DNA of 64,000 nt from Pseudomonas anguilliseptica (GCF_900105355.1 NZ_FNSC01000001.1:3906001-3970000), one strand, 5' to 3'; positions 15,515 through 24,984 are shown, numbered from the stretch's first letter. Notes: generated by a model from the sequence alone, not told the origin. Program-made: numbers and translations.

Positions 15515-17064
15515 GCGCTGGCCTCCTGGGCAGCCAACTGGATAGCGCTGTTCTGCGCCGGGTGTGCCGCGTGCTTGCGGCTGAAATGATAGGCCGCTGG
15601 GTCAAAGTTGCGCGTCAGCAGGCGAAAACGCCAGGTAAAACCAGGCCATACGGTGCAGTTGCGACCGCTCACCGGGTGCAGATACCAGCTCTTGCAGCCG
15701 CCGGCATTCCACACGGTGTTGCCCAGGCTGCCCTGCAGCTTGCCGTTGAACTTGTCTTGCACTGCCTGTTTGACCTCCAGGCTCTGCAGTTCTTGCTCAC
15801 CCACCAGCTTGAGCGCGCCGAGCACGTAATGTATCTGCGACTCGATCATATAGACCATCGAGTTATGGCCCAGACCGGTGTTCGGCCCCATCAGGAAGAA
15901 CAGGTTGGGGAAGCCGGCGGTCAGCGAGCCTTTGTAGGCCTGCGGGCCTTCCGGCCAGGTGTCGAGCAGGTCGACACCGCCACGACCAAACACCACGCCG
16001 CGCGGCAGTGGATCGCTCGGGGTGAAGCCGGTACCGAAGATGATCGCGTCAATCTCGCGCTCTTTACCGTCCACGGTGCGGATGCTGCCGCTGCGGATTT
16101 CCTCAATGCCATCGGTGATCAGGTCGACGTTAGGCTGGGTCAGCGCCGGGAAATAATCGTTGGAGATCAGCACGCGCTTGCAACCCATCAGGTAATCCGG
16201 GGTGACCTTGGCGCGCAGTACCGGGTCTTTGATCTGCTTGTTGATGTACCACTTGCCGACTTTCTGCGCGACGGTCATCACCTTGGGCAGCATGGCAAAG
16301 CCGATCACCCGGCTTTCCAGCAGGGCATAGATGGCGCCGCGCCAGAGTTTTTGCAGCAGCGGGAAGCGTTTGAAGCGGTTGCGCTCGCGCTCGCTGATGG
16401 CACGGTCGGGCTTGGGCATGATCCACGGTGCGGTGCGCTGGTACAGATCGAGCTGGCTGACCTGCTTCTGGATCTGCGGCACGAACTGAATCGACGAGGC
16501 GCCGGTGCCGATTACTGCGATACGCTTACCCGTGAGGTCATAGCTGTGGTCCCACTGCTGCGAGTGGAAGATCTTGCCGGTGAAGTCGCCCAGGCCCTTG
16601 AGCGCCGGAATCGAGGGAGTGGACAGTGCACCCATGCCGGACACCACAAATTGTGCGGTGTAGCTGTTACCGGCGCTGTCACTGATCTGCCACAGCTCCT
16701 GCTGTTCATCCCAGGCGAGGCGGGTGATTTCGGTGTTCAGCTGGGTGTGGTTTTGCAGGCGATACTTGCTCCAGCAGCCTTCCAGATAACCCTGGATTTC
16801 TGGTTGCTTGGCGAACATGCGCGTCCAGTTGGGGTTCTGCTCGAAGGAGAACGAATACAGGTGCGATTGCACGTCACAGCCGCAACCCGGGTAGTTGTTG
16901 ACCCGCCAGGTACCGCCGACGCCAGCTTCTTTCTCGAACAGCAGGAAATCATGTTCACCAGCCTGCTTCAGGCGGATGGCCATGCCCAGGCCGGAGAAGC
17001 CCGTGCCGATTATGGCTACCTTGCAGTGGCGGGTGGCAGTTGGGGGTGAGACGGGTGCATTCAT
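15511..17064 (-). CDS. Flavin-containing monooxygenase, Baeyer-Villiger type
   Basis: NADPH- and FAD-dependent enzyme of 517 residues. It has the FAD dinucleotide motif GTGFSGLGMAIRL near the start, a second GxGxxx motif in IAVIGTGASSIQ, and the stretch FTGKIFHSQQWDHS between them, which matches the Baeyer-Villiger fingerprint FxGxxxHxxxW. I chose ATG 17064 (MNAPVSPP) because AGGAGC is seven bases upstream and because it leaves the palindromic operators outside the gene. It is the first gene of a two-gene operon with the SDR and diverges from the TetR regulator. Likely inducible by its substrate. Confidence 0.92.
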   Translation of the reverse strand: MNAPVSPPTATRHCKVAIIGTGFSGLGMAIRLKQAGEHDFLLFEKEAGVGGTWRVNNYPGCGCDVQSHLYSFSFEQNPNWTRMFAKQPEIQGYLEGCWSKYRLQNHTQLNTEITRLAWDEQQELWQISDSAGNSYTAQFVVSGMGALSTPSIPALKGLGDFTGKIFHSQQWDHSYDLTGKRIAVIGTGASSIQFVPQIQKQVSQLDLYQRTAPWIMPKPDRAISERERNRFKRFPLLQKLWRGAIYALLESRVIGFAMLPKVMTVAQKVGKWYINKQIKDPVLRAKVTPDYLMGCKRVLISNDYFPALTQPNVDLITDGIEEIRSGSIRTVDGKEREIDAIIFGTGFTPSDPLPRGVVFGRGGVDLLDTWPEGPQAYKGSLTAGFPNLFFLMGPNTGLGHNSMVYMIESQIHYVLGALKLVGEQELQSLEVKQAVQDKFNGKLQGSLGNTVWNAGGCKSWYLHPVSGRNCTVWPGFTWRFRLLTRNFDPAAYHFSRKHAAHPAQNSAIQLAAQEASA

Positions 17065-17094
17065 GGCCAAGCTCCTGTTATGTTTATTGCTGGC

Positions 17095-17130
17095 GTATAC
17101 AGCTGTATACCAAGGTAGACAAATGTATAC
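17095..17130. promoter_or_regulatory. Tandem palindromic operators for the TetR regulator
   Basis: GTATACAGCTGTATAC (17095-17110) is a perfect 16-bp palindrome. GTAGACAAATGTATAC (17115-17130) is a diverged second copy 20 bp on, two helical turns away. Both lie between the divergent monooxygenase and TetR genes, 31 and 50 bases from the two start codons. That is the ordinary position for a TetR repressor controlling both directions. Confidence 0.75.
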
Positions 17131-17179
17131 TCGCCAGCAAGCAGCATTCTCACAAGCCAACTTTTAGGTAGGGTTCGTT

Positions 17180-17914
17180 ATGCAGGCAGACGCCAGCGAG
17201 CAGCAGCCAGCCGCAGAAAAAGCCACCGAGGCCCCAGGCAAGACTCTGCTACTGGAGGCCGCGTTACGTCTCACCTCAACTAGTCGCAGCTTGAGTAATC
17301 TGGGCCTGCGCGAGTTGGCGCGTGAGGCGGGGCTCAACCCCAATACCTTCTATAGGCACTTCAAGGATGTGGATGACCTGGGGTTGACGGTGATTCGGCA
17401 GATCTCCACCCAGCTGCGCCAACCGCTGCGCGACCTGCGCCGTGAGGCGGCCGAGCGAGCGGTGCAGACGAGACGCAAAAGCCTGCCGATGCTGTTTGGC
17501 ATTGACTTGCAACGCGGCCGGCGGGTGTGCCACGAAACCGTGCAGCTGTTCTTCGATTTTGTTGCGCAGAACCCCGAAGCTTTCATCATCGGAGTGCGCG
17601 AACTGCATGGTGCTTCTGCGGTGCTGCGGGCGGCGCTGCGGGCGGCGCTGCAGGAGGTGATGGATGAGTTTGGCGCGGACATGGCCGAGGACATCATTGC
17701 CTTCAAGCTGTTGCCGGACATGGTCAACCCGTCAGTGGTACGGCAGGTGTCGAACCTGATCAGCCGCAACCTGTTCCAGCTGTCGCTGGACTATATCGAG
17801 CAGCCTGAGCGGCAAGCGGCGATCTGTGCACTGGCCGAAGAGCAGATCGTTATGCTGTTTACCGGGGCCAGCGTGTTGCAAAGTCTGGGGCAGTTGAAGT
17901 TGCCCGCCGAATAA
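17180..17914 (+). CDS. TetR-family transcriptional regulator
   Basis: A 244-residue repressor. After a 25-residue polar lead it has the N-terminal helix-turn-helix SLSNLGLRELAREAGLNPNTF followed by YRHFKDVDDLG. That form of the TetR motif is shared with the FabR/DesT group of lipid regulators. The C-terminal ligand domain has no recognisable ligand signature. It is transcribed away from the monooxygenase/SDR operon, with two tandem palindromes between, and most likely represses both that operon and itself until the substrate or a fatty-acid-like ligand binds. Confidence 0.9.
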   Translation: MQADASEQQPAAEKATEAPGKTLLLEAALRLTSTSRSLSNLGLRELAREAGLNPNTFYRHFKDVDDLGLTVIRQISTQLRQPLRDLRREAAERAVQTRRKSLPMLFGIDLQRGRRVCHETVQLFFDFVAQNPEAFIIGVRELHGASAVLRAALRAALQEVMDEFGADMAEDIIAFKLLPDMVNPSVVRQVSNLISRNLFQLSLDYIEQPERQAAICALAEEQIVMLFTGASVLQSLGQLKLPAE

Positions 17915-18023
17915 ACGCGGCTACAACTGAGGCGAATCAATGGCGGTGCCATCTGCGGGCGTTATGCTAGATCGGCATAGTGCTGCCGTGCTGTTCCAAC
18001 GTTTTCCCCACTAAGGATCCCCC

Positions 18024-19589
18024 ATGATTGAAGCCACCTGGATTGCTTTTGCCTTTGTCATGGGGCTGGTGGCGCGGGGTATTGGCCTGCCGCCGCTGGT
18101 GGGCTACCTGGCGGCTGGCTTTGCTCTGGCCGGTTTTGGCGAGCATATCGGCGTTGGCCCGCGTGACAGTGTGGTGTTGGATCACGTCGCCCATCTGGGT
18201 GTGCTGCTGTTGCTGTTTACCGTGGGCCTCAAGCTGAAAATCGGCAACCTGGTGCGGCGTGAAGTGATCGGCGGCGGCCTACTGCATTTCGCTATTTCCA
18301 GTCTGATCTTCCTCCCGGCGATTCTGTTGCTGCTGGAGTTGCCCTGGCAGCAGGGACTGCTGTTGGCCATTGCCCTGTCGTTTTCCAGCACGGTGCTGGC
18401 GGCCAAGGTGCTGGAGGGTAAGCGCGAGCTGCGCGCCTTCCACGGGCGCGTGGCGATTGGCGTGTTGATCATCCAGGACCTGATTGCCCTGGTGGTGATG
18501 AGCCTGGCCAGTGGCAAGGTGCCTTCGGCCTGGGCATTGCTGCTGTTCGGTTTGCCACTGCTGCGCCCGTTGCTGTTTAAGCTGCTCGATGTCAGCGGTC
18601 ACGAGGAGCTGATGGTGCTGCTCGGCTTGCTGCTGGCGCTGGTGCTGGGCGGTTACGGCTTCGAGCAATTGGGGCTGAGTTCCGAGCTGGGCGCGTTGGC
18701 CTTCGGTGCCATGCTGGCCAAGCACAAGCGCGCCACCGAGCTGGCCAACTCGCTGTGGGGCATCAAGGAAATCTTTCTGGTCGGCTTCTTTCTGCAGATC
18801 GGCATTGGTGGGCTACCGGATGCCGCAGCCTTGAAGTTCGCCCTGGTCATGGCGGTGCTGCTGCCGCTCAAGGGCGTGCTGTTCTTCTTCCTCTTTCTGT
18901 TGTTCCGCTTGCGCGCGCGCAGTGCCTTTCTCAGCAGCGTGACCCTGACCAACTACAGCGAATTCGGCCTGATCATGGCCAGCGTGGTGCTGCCGGAGTG
19001 GATGATTCCCCTGGCCATTACCGTGGCCCTGTCTTTTGTGATTTCCGCACCGCTCAACCGGGTTGTTCACCCGCTATACGAGCGCCTGGCTAAACGTTTG
19101 ACGGCCCTTGAACGCAATATCCGTCATCCGGATGAGCAGCCGGTTTCTCTCGGCTTTTCCCAGGTGCTGGTGATGGGTATGGGGCGTACCGGGCGTGCAG
19201 CTTATGACTACTTGCGGGAGAAGGGCTATCAGGTGGTCGGTCTGGATTCCGACCCGGTGGTGATCGAGCAGAGCAACAAGGTAGGACGTAGCGTGCTGTT
19301 TGCCGACGGTGAGGACCCGATGTTCTGGCAGCACCTGCAGATGCCCAATATCGACGCGGTGATCCTTGCGCTCAACGATGAAGAGGCCAAGGTGATTGCC
19401 ACGCAGAAGCTGCGCGAGCGCGGGTTTAACGGTTTGGTGGTGTCCCATGCGCTGTACGAGGATATCGCCATGCGTATCCAGCAGGCCGGAGCCGACCGTA
19501 CTTACCTGACGATGAGTGAGGCGGGTGCCGGCCTGGCCGAGCATGTGTTGCGCACGCTGAAAAGCCGGGCCGAGGCTGACGCGAATTAG
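18024..19589 (+). CDS. CPA2-family cation/proton antiporter with RCK domain
   Basis: Inner-membrane antiporter of the KefB/KefC (CPA2) type, 521 residues. The first 350 or so form 11-12 membrane segments with family motifs such as LVGYLAAGFALAG, LLLLFTVGLKL and GELGALAFGAMLAKH-like stretches. The C-terminal third is a TrkA-N Rossmann domain beginning QVLVMGMGRTGRAAYDYL that binds nucleotide and gates transport. ATG 18024 has AAGGA upstream. It stands alone, convergent with the next gene. Transported ion (K+ or Na+) cannot be told from sequence. Confidence 0.92.
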   Translation: MIEATWIAFAFVMGLVARGIGLPPLVGYLAAGFALAGFGEHIGVGPRDSVVLDHVAHLGVLLLLFTVGLKLKIGNLVRREVIGGGLLHFAISSLIFLPAILLLLELPWQQGLLLAIALSFSSTVLAAKVLEGKRELRAFHGRVAIGVLIIQDLIALVVMSLASGKVPSAWALLLFGLPLLRPLLFKLLDVSGHEELMVLLGLLLALVLGGYGFEQLGLSSELGALAFGAMLAKHKRATELANSLWGIKEIFLVGFFLQIGIGGLPDAAALKFALVMAVLLPLKGVLFFFLFLLFRLRARSAFLSSVTLTNYSEFGLIMASVVLPEWMIPLAITVALSFVISAPLNRVVHPLYERLAKRLTALERNIRHPDEQPVSLGFSQVLVMGMGRTGRAAYDYLREKGYQVVGLDSDPVVIEQSNKVGRSVLFADGEDPMFWQHLQMPNIDAVILALNDEEAKVIATQKLRERGFNGLVVSHALYEDIAMRIQQAGADRTYLTMSEAGAGLAEHVLRTLKSRAEADAN

Positions 19590-19612
19590 CGGTCAGCCTC
19601 GGCAAGCTGGGC

Positions 19613-20440
19613 TTAGCTGAAGCCCAGACGCTGGCGCCAGCGTTTTTCCAGCGCCTTGCTATCGTGGTCCAGCGGATGGAAACCAGGGCGGTAGTAGTCC
19701 AGGTACGGCAGGATCAGTTTGCTCAGGAAGCCGTTGCGTGGGCCAAACAGGGTCTTCAGGCCTTTGCCCCAGCTGCGCCAGTTGAACAGTTGGCCGTCTT
19801 TGCGCAGCAGGTGTAGCTGGAACCAGCCGATCACGCCGAAGAAGATCACCGTGGAAATCGCCATCATGCCAACGCGGGTGAAGTAGCCGCCGTAGACCTT
19901 CTGGTATACGTCGTAGCAGACTGCCTTATGCTCGTTCTCTTCAATCGCGTGCCACATCCACAGTTGATACAGCTTGGGGTCGTTCATCTGGGTGGTCAGG
20001 TCTTCGCGTTGCAGCAGTTGCTCGGCCATGGTTGCGGTGAAGTGCTCCAGGGCACAGGTGGCAGCCAGACGCTGCTTCTTGGTGGTGATCTTGGTAACCC
20101 ACTCCAGCAGCACCTTGATGCGCAGTTCCAGCAACTCTAGGTCGATATTGTGCTCGGCGGCGTAGTCGTTGTAGGCCGCGTGTTCCTTGGAATGCATGGC
20201 TTCCTGGCCGATGAAGGCGCTGATGTCCTTCTTCAGCTGCGGCTCGCTCACCTGTTCGCGCACGGCGCGCACGCTGTCGACGAAGAACTTCTCGCCATAG
20301 GGAAACAACGACGACAGGTTGTTCATGAAGTGGCTCATAAAGGGGGCGCCGGCAAACCAGAACTTCTGGCTTTCATCGAAGCTGAAGTCCATGCGACGCA
20401 CGGGGAAACTGGCGGTTGGGGTGCTGGTTTTGGCTGTCAT
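19613..20440 (-). CDS. Predicted metal-dependent hydrolase (PF10118 family)
   Basis: A 275-residue member of the uncharacterised Metal_hydrol family. The conserved acidic/histidine helices are visible: FIGQEAMHSKEHAAYN, CALEHFTATMAEQLL and WHAIEENEHKAVCYD, which resemble di-metal ferritin-like sites. A hydrophobic segment (MMAISTVIFFGVIGWFQLHL) suggests membrane association. It ends 23 bases from the stop of the antiporter gene, and the inverted pair CTGGGCTT/AAGCCCAG overlaps its stop codon. Reaction unknown. Confidence 0.85.
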   Translation of the reverse strand: MTAKTSTPTASFPVRRMDFSFDESQKFWFAGAPFMSHFMNNLSSLFPYGEKFFVDSVRAVREQVSEPQLKKDISAFIGQEAMHSKEHAAYNDYAAEHNIDLELLELRIKVLLEWVTKITTKKQRLAATCALEHFTATMAEQLLQREDLTTQMNDPKLYQLWMWHAIEENEHKAVCYDVYQKVYGGYFTRVGMMAISTVIFFGVIGWFQLHLLRKDGQLFNWRSWGKGLKTLFGPRNGFLSKLILPYLDYYRPGFHPLDHDSKALEKRWRQRLGFS

Positions 20441-20753
20441 AAGGGCGACTCCTCGGCATCTTGATCGCGTTCGCGACCGCTCTTGTTATGGGGCTTGGGA
20501 CGACAGGCTGGGCTGTCTTGGGCCGTGATTTATCTTTAGCCGAGGGCGTTTTAGGCGCGAGGTCATTCCTGGCCAGGGCGGCCGGAATTACGCCAACTTA
20601 TGGATAGTTGTCGGACAGTTCGTCACGCCTGGCGCTTTAAGGACGCGAGCTAGCAGCGAGTGGGCTGGTCGGGGCGGGGCGGGGCGCTTCGATACAGCCC
20701 TGCCGCACGAGGAAGGCACGGCAGGGCTGCTGATTGTCACTGTTTTAGGACGC
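20441..20753. other. Intergenic stretch with a stem-loop
   Basis: No gene is supported. The part near 20441 is the promoter side of the hydrolase gene. CAGCCCTGCCG (20695-20705) and CGGCAGGGCTG (20719-20729) form a perfect 11-bp stem 25 bases beyond the sodium-channel stop. It can act as its terminator, though it lacks a strong U-run. The G-rich run at 20670-20687 has no other explanation. Confidence 0.5.
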
Positions 20754-21569
20754 TCAGCGTTGCTGGCGCAGCTCAGCAACTTCCGTGCGCAAGGCGCGCA
20801 GTTCATCGAGCAGCAATTGTTCGGTGGGCGAGGGCGGCGCCAGCTTGGCTTCCTGTTCATGGGTGGTCTGCATGGCATTGACCACCACAGCGATAAACAG
20901 ATTGAGCATCATAAAGGTGGCAATCAGGATAAACGGCAGGAAATACATCCACGCCAGCGGGAACTGCTCCATTACCGGGCGCACGATGCCCATCGACCAG
21001 CTTTCCAGGGTCATCACCTGGAACAGGGTATAGAGGCTGGCACCGAGGCTGCCGAACCATTCGGGGAAGGCTTCGCCGAACAGTTGCGTGGCCATCACCG
21101 CCGCCACGTAGAACACCAGGCCGAGCAACATGGCGATGCTGCCCATGCCTGGCAGCGAGGACAGCAGTGCTTCGACCACTCGGCGCATGTTCGGGTTGAT
21201 CGAGATCAGTCGCAGCACGCGCAACACGCGCAGCGCACGCAGCACGGCGAATGGACCGCTGGACGGCACCAGCGCAACGCCTACCACCAGGCAGTCAAAT
21301 ACCGCCCAGGGGTCACGCAGCAGACCCAGGCCGCGGGCAACAAAGCGCAGCGCCAGCTCCAGGATAAACACCGCGAGAATCAGCTGATCCAGCGTCAGCA
21401 GCAGCTCGCCCCATTCGGCCATCAGGCCTGGGTAGGTCTGGATGCCGAGAATGGCGGCGTTGAGCACGATCAGGGTGGTAACCAGGCGGGTAATGGCTTT
21501 GCTTTCCATCAGCGCGCCGAGGCGCAGACGCCAGTGGCTGGCTGTCGGGTTCATGGGTATTTCATTCAT
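20754..21569 (-). CDS. Voltage-gated sodium channel, NaChBac/NavAb type
   Basis: A single-repeat six-transmembrane channel subunit of 271 residues that would assemble as a homotetramer in the inner membrane. S4 (about 109-130) has arginines at 111, 114, 117 and 120 in every third position, the voltage sensor. S2/S3 carry counter-charges (E71, D92). The selectivity filter is TLESWSM (187-193), the same as in NavAb, which marks Na+ rather than K+ or Ca2+ selectivity. S6 is FMMLNLFIAVVVNAMQ, and a C-terminal heptad stretch (250-268) should form the four-helix coiled coil. ATG 21569 or 21554 (MNPTASHW) may start it. Physiological role unknown. Confidence 0.93.
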   Translation of the reverse strand: MNEIPMNPTASHWRLRLGALMESKAITRLVTTLIVLNAAILGIQTYPGLMAEWGELLLTLDQLILAVFILELALRFVARGLGLLRDPWAVFDCLVVGVALVPSSGPFAVLRALRVLRVLRLISINPNMRRVVEALLSSLPGMGSIAMLLGLVFYVAAVMATQLFGEAFPEWFGSLGASLYTLFQVMTLESWSMGIVRPVMEQFPLAWMYFLPFILIATFMMLNLFIAVVVNAMQTTHEQEAKLAPPSPTEQLLLDELRALRTEVAELRQQR

Positions 21570-21665
21570 GGTCTGTGGGTACTTGTGTAGACGGTGGGCG
21601 AATCAGTTGGCGAGGGGCAGCCAGGCCCGGACATGCAGCGCTGCCGTCAGGGCCGTGAAGCAGAG

Positions 21666-22214
21666 TTATTGGTCGGTGAGGGCGAAGCGGGTCAGGGCAA
21701 AGGTGGGGATGCCGCTGTCCTGCAGTTTCTGCGAGCCGCCCAGCTCGGGCAGGTCGATGATTGCGGCGGCTTCGATGATGCTCGCGCCCATGCGCCGTAC
21801 CAGTTGTGCGGCGGCCAGCAGGGTGCCGCCGGTGGCGATCAGGTCATCGAAAATCAGCACCTTGTCGCCTTCGCAGAGGCTGTCGGCGTGCACTTCCAGT
21901 TTGGCTTCGCCGTGCTCGGTCTGGTAGCTCTCGCTGAGCACATCGGCAGGCAGTTTGCCCTGCTTGCGGAACAGAATCAGTGGCTTGTTCAGTTCATAGG
22001 CGATGATCGAGCCGATCAGAAACCCGCGCGCATCCATGGCGCCTATATGGCTGAAATCGGCTTCGACGTAACGCTGGATAAAGCTGTCGGCGACCATGCG
22101 CAGGGCACGTGGCGACTGGAACAGCGGGGTGATATCGCGAAAGATCATCCCCGGTTTGGGGAAGTCCAGCACCGGGCGGATCAGGGTTTTGATAGTGAAT
22201 TCGTCGAAGATCAT
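21666..22214 (-). CDS. apt: Adenine phosphoribosyltransferase
   Basis: Purine salvage enzyme converting adenine and PRPP to AMP. At 182 residues it is full length, with FRDITPLFQ, the flexible region [13 protein letters not shown] and the PRPP-binding motif [14 protein letters not shown]. It lies 25 bases after anr on the same strand, an arrangement I recall from P. aeruginosa, and may be partly co-transcribed with it. Confidence 0.97.
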   Translation of the reverse strand: MIFDEFTIKTLIRPVLDFPKPGMIFRDITPLFQSPRALRMVADSFIQRYVEADFSHIGAMDARGFLIGSIIAYELNKPLILFRKQGKLPADVLSESYQTEHGEAKLEVHADSLCEGDKVLIFDDLIATGGTLLAAAQLVRRMGASIIEAAAIIDLPELGGSQKLQDSGIPTFALTRFALTDQ

Positions 22215-22239
22215 CGGCTAGGTCCTCAGGGCGGGTCGA

Positions 22240-22974
22240 TCAGCCCTCGAGGTTACCGCCGGCCAGGGCGCACAGCTCGATGGGGTCGAGGATATGCACT
22301 TCCTTGCCTTCGGCTTCGAGCAGCTTGTTCTGTTGGAAGCGGGTAAATACCCGCGATACGGTCTCCACCGCAAGGCCCAAATAGTTACCAATTTCGTTGC
22401 GCGACATGGCCAGGCGGAACTGATTGGCTGAGAAGCCGCGGGCGCGGAAGCGTGCCGAGAGGTTGACCAGAAAGGTCGCAATGCGTTCGTCGGCGGTTTT
22501 CTTCGAGAGCAGCATCATCATCTGCTGATCGTCGCGGATCTCCCGGCTCATGATGCGCATCAGCTGGCGGCGCAGTTGCGGCAGCTGCACCGAGAGCTCG
22601 TCGAGACGTTCGAAGGGGATTTCGCATACCGAAGTGGTTTCCAGGGCCATGGCCGACACGGGGTAGCTCTCGCTGTCCATGCCGGACAGGCCGACCAGCT
22701 CGCTGGGCAGGTGGAAGCCGGTGATCTGCTCATCACCGCTGTCGCTCAGGCTGAAGGTTTTCAGTGCGCCGGAACGCACGGCGAACACCGAATTGAAGGC
22801 ATCGCCCTGGCGGAACAGGAATTCGCCCTTTTTCAGCGGGCGGCCGCGTTTGACGATTTCGTCGAGCGCGTCCATGTCCTCCAGGTTCAGGGACAGCGGC
22901 AGGCACAAGCTCGCCAGGCTGCAATCCTTGCAATGGGCTTGGTGTGGGGTATGCAACTTGATGCTTTCGGACAT
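22240..22974 (-). CDS. anr: Anaerobic regulator Anr (FNR family)
   Basis: Global oxygen sensor of Pseudomonas. Without oxygen it holds a [4Fe-4S] cluster, dimerises and activates genes with TTGAT-N4-ATCAA boxes. The 244-residue product has the cluster ligands C15, C18, C24 and C117, a cyclic-nucleotide-type beta-roll, and a helix-turn-helix [20 protein letters not shown] whose ETVSR matches the FNR contact residues. Targets in this window probably include hemN and the second cbb3 operon, both of which have matching boxes. It is read leftwards, with apt after it. Confidence 0.97.
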   Translation of the reverse strand: MSESIKLHTPHQAHCKDCSLASLCLPLSLNLEDMDALDEIVKRGRPLKKGEFLFRQGDAFNSVFAVRSGALKTFSLSDSGDEQITGFHLPSELVGLSGMDSESYPVSAMALETTSVCEIPFERLDELSVQLPQLRRQLMRIMSREIRDDQQMMMLLSKKTADERIATFLVNLSARFRARGFSANQFRLAMSRNEIGNYLGLAVETVSRVFTRFQQNKLLEAEGKEVHILDPIELCALAGGNLEG

Positions 22975-23126
22975 CGCTGGCGATCCTGGCTAAACACACA
23001 ATAGCCGTAAGGTTACAGCAGGGCGCAGAACAGAGCCACTAAGACGCAAGTCTGATCGAATGTTCAAGTTTTATCCTGGCTGGCCGATAACCCAGGCGGC
23101 TTTGAATATCGGCAAGGAGCATCGCT

Positions 23127-23591
23127 ATGCGTCTGGAATCGACTCAGTTGAGCACCCGTATGAACCTCGCGCTGGAGCGCAAGAGTGCTGCGGCCGAGGG
23201 CGTTGTGGCGAGCAGCGAAGGGGATGAGCAGGCACTGCGCGACAGCCTGCGGGTTAGTCTGTCGGAGCTGGGCAAGGCGCGCTCCGCCGCCGCGCAGAAA
23301 AACCGCGATATTGATGAGAGCAGCCTGCCGGATGTGGTCAAGGATCTGCTCAAGCGAATCCGTGAGCTCAAGGCGCAGATCGAGGCGAAGAAAGACGAGC
23401 TGAAAGAGGTGATGAGCGATCAGAGCCTCGATCCCGAGGCCAAGCGTATAAAGATCGAAATGCTACAGGGCGAGCTGGCTTCTCTGCAGGGCGCCTTGAG
23501 CAGCGCCAATGCGACGCTGATCAAGGTTATGCGCGAGCAGGATCTGAGTGATCAGCAGATGCAGGAAGTGGCCAGCCTGATCATGAAATAG
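23127..23591 (+). CDS. Coiled-coil protein, FlxA-like
   Basis: A soluble 154-residue protein that is almost wholly helical and rich in Glu, Lys, Gln and Leu. The stretch LKRIRELKAQIEAKKDELKE and the following LQGELASLQGALSSAN have clear heptads. It resembles FlxA-like proteins (PF14282) of unknown function. ATG 23127 follows CAAGGAG. It sits between anr and hemN, divergent from anr and convergent with hemN, leaving only 10 bases before the hemN stop. No catalytic motif is seen. Confidence 0.75.
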   Translation: MRLESTQLSTRMNLALERKSAAAEGVVASSEGDEQALRDSLRVSLSELGKARSAAAQKNRDIDESSLPDVVKDLLKRIRELKAQIEAKKDELKEVMSDQSLDPEAKRIKIEMLQGELASLQGALSSANATLIKVMREQDLSDQQMQEVASLIMK

Positions 23592-23601
23592 AGCTTGCCT
23601 A

Positions 23602-24984
23602 CTAAATCACTCGGGAAAAACGCTGCCTGCTCAGCTCGGTCAGGTAGCGATCAAACAGCATACACAGCGAGCGCACCAGCAGGCGACCCGCGGGCCGCAC
23701 TTCGATGCCCTGGGCATTCAGCTCAATCAATCCATCACTGGCCATCTGCTGCAGTTGCGGCCAGATATCGGCAAAGTAACTGCGAAAATCGATGGCATAA
23801 GCCTGCTCGATATCAACAAAGCGCAACTGGAAATGGCAGATCAGCTGTTGAATTACCGCCCGGCGCAGACGGTCGTCGGCATCACAATGCAGGCCGCGTA
23901 GGGTGGCCAGTTCGCTGTGGCCGAGGCAGTCCTGGTATTTGCTCAGGTCGCTGTTGTTCTGGCAGTACAGATCGCCAATCTGGCTGATCGATGACACGCC
24001 TAGACCGATCAGGTCGCAATGGCCGTGGGTGGTGTAGCCTTGGAAGTTGCGTTGCAGGCTGCCGTCTTCCTGGGCGCTGGCCAGTTCGTCGTCAGGCAGG
24101 GCGAAGTGATCCATGCCTATATAGCGGTAACCGGCGGCGCTCAGTTGCTCGATGCTGGCCTGCAACATGGCCAGCTTGTCACCTGGGCTGGGCAAGTCGC
24201 AGGTGTTGATCCGCCGCTGTGGCATAAAGCGCTCCGGCAGGTGGGCGTAATTGAACAGCGACAGGCGATCCGGCTGCAGGGCAATCACTTCAGCCACGGT
24301 GCGGGCGAAGCGCTCCGGGGTTTGCAGCGGCAGGCCGTAGATCAGGTCGATGTTTACCGAGCGGAACTGCAGGGTGCGCGCCGCTTCGACGATGGCGCGG
24401 GTTTCTTCCAGGGTTTGCAGGCGATTGACCGCCCGTTGCACGGCCGGGTCGAGGTCCTGCACACCCAGGCTGACCCGGTTGAAACCCAGCTCGCGGAGCA
24501 GGCCCATGGTCGACCAGTCGGCTTCGCGCGGGTCGATCTCGATGCTGTAGTCGCCGCTGTCGTCATCCAGCAGGTTGAAGTGCTGGCGCAGGTGGCCCAT
24601 CAGATGGCGCAGTTCATCGTGGCTGAGAAAGGTCGGGGTGCCGCCGCCGAAGTGCAGTTGCTCGACTTTCTGCTGCGGGTCGAGGTGACGGCTGATGATC
24701 TCTATTTCGCGTTCGAGCTTTTCCAGATAGGGCTGAGCGCGGCCGCGATCCTTGGTGATCACCTTGTTGCAGGCGCAGTAGTAGCAGATGTGCGCGCAGA
24801 ACGGGATGTGCACATACAGCGACAGCGGCCGCAGCGCTTTGCGACTTTCGCGCAGGGCGTGCAGCATGTCGAACTGGCTGATGCGCTCATGGAATTGCAG
24901 CGCGGTTGGATAGGAGGTGTAGCGCGGGCCGGCCTGGTCGTAGCGGCGAATCAGGGTGCTGTCCCACTGGATGGCGTTGAGCAT
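23602..24984 (-). CDS. hemN: Oxygen-independent coproporphyrinogen III oxidase
   Basis: Radical-SAM enzyme that decarboxylates coproporphyrinogen III to protoporphyrinogen IX without oxygen, supplying haem under low oxygen. The 460-residue product has the cluster motif C63-x3-C67-x2-C70 (CAHICYYC), HFGGGTPTFL and FNRVSLGVQDLDPAVQ, as in true HemN. An Anr-type box centred 70 bases upstream of ATG 24984 fits activation by Anr. The gene lies between anr and the cco assembly genes, matching a role in making haem for the cbb3 oxidases. Confidence 0.95.
   Translation of the reverse strand: MLNAIQWDSTLIRRYDQAGPRYTSYPTALQFHERISQFDMLHALRESRKALRPLSLYVHIPFCAHICYYCACNKVITKDRGRAQPYLEKLEREIEIISRHLDPQQKVEQLHFGGGTPTFLSHDELRHLMGHLRQHFNLLDDDSGDYSIEIDPREADWSTMGLLRELGFNRVSLGVQDLDPAVQRAVNRLQTLEETRAIVEAARTLQFRSVNIDLIYGLPLQTPERFARTVAEVIALQPDRLSLFNYAHLPERFMPQRRINTCDLPSPGDKLAMLQASIEQLSAAGYRYIGMDHFALPDDELASAQEDGSLQRNFQGYTTHGHCDLIGLGVSSISQIGDLYCQNNSDLSKYQDCLGHSELATLRGLHCDADDRLRRAVIQQLICHFQLRFVDIEQAYAIDFRSYFADIWPQLQQMASDGLIELNAQGIEVRPAGRLLVRSLCMLFDRYLTELSRQRFSRVI

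Noticed and set aside
15562..17049. 495-codon plus-strand frame opposite the monooxygenase
   Set aside because: Antisense to a gene with clear FAD and Baeyer-Villiger motifs; composition is that of a shadow frame.
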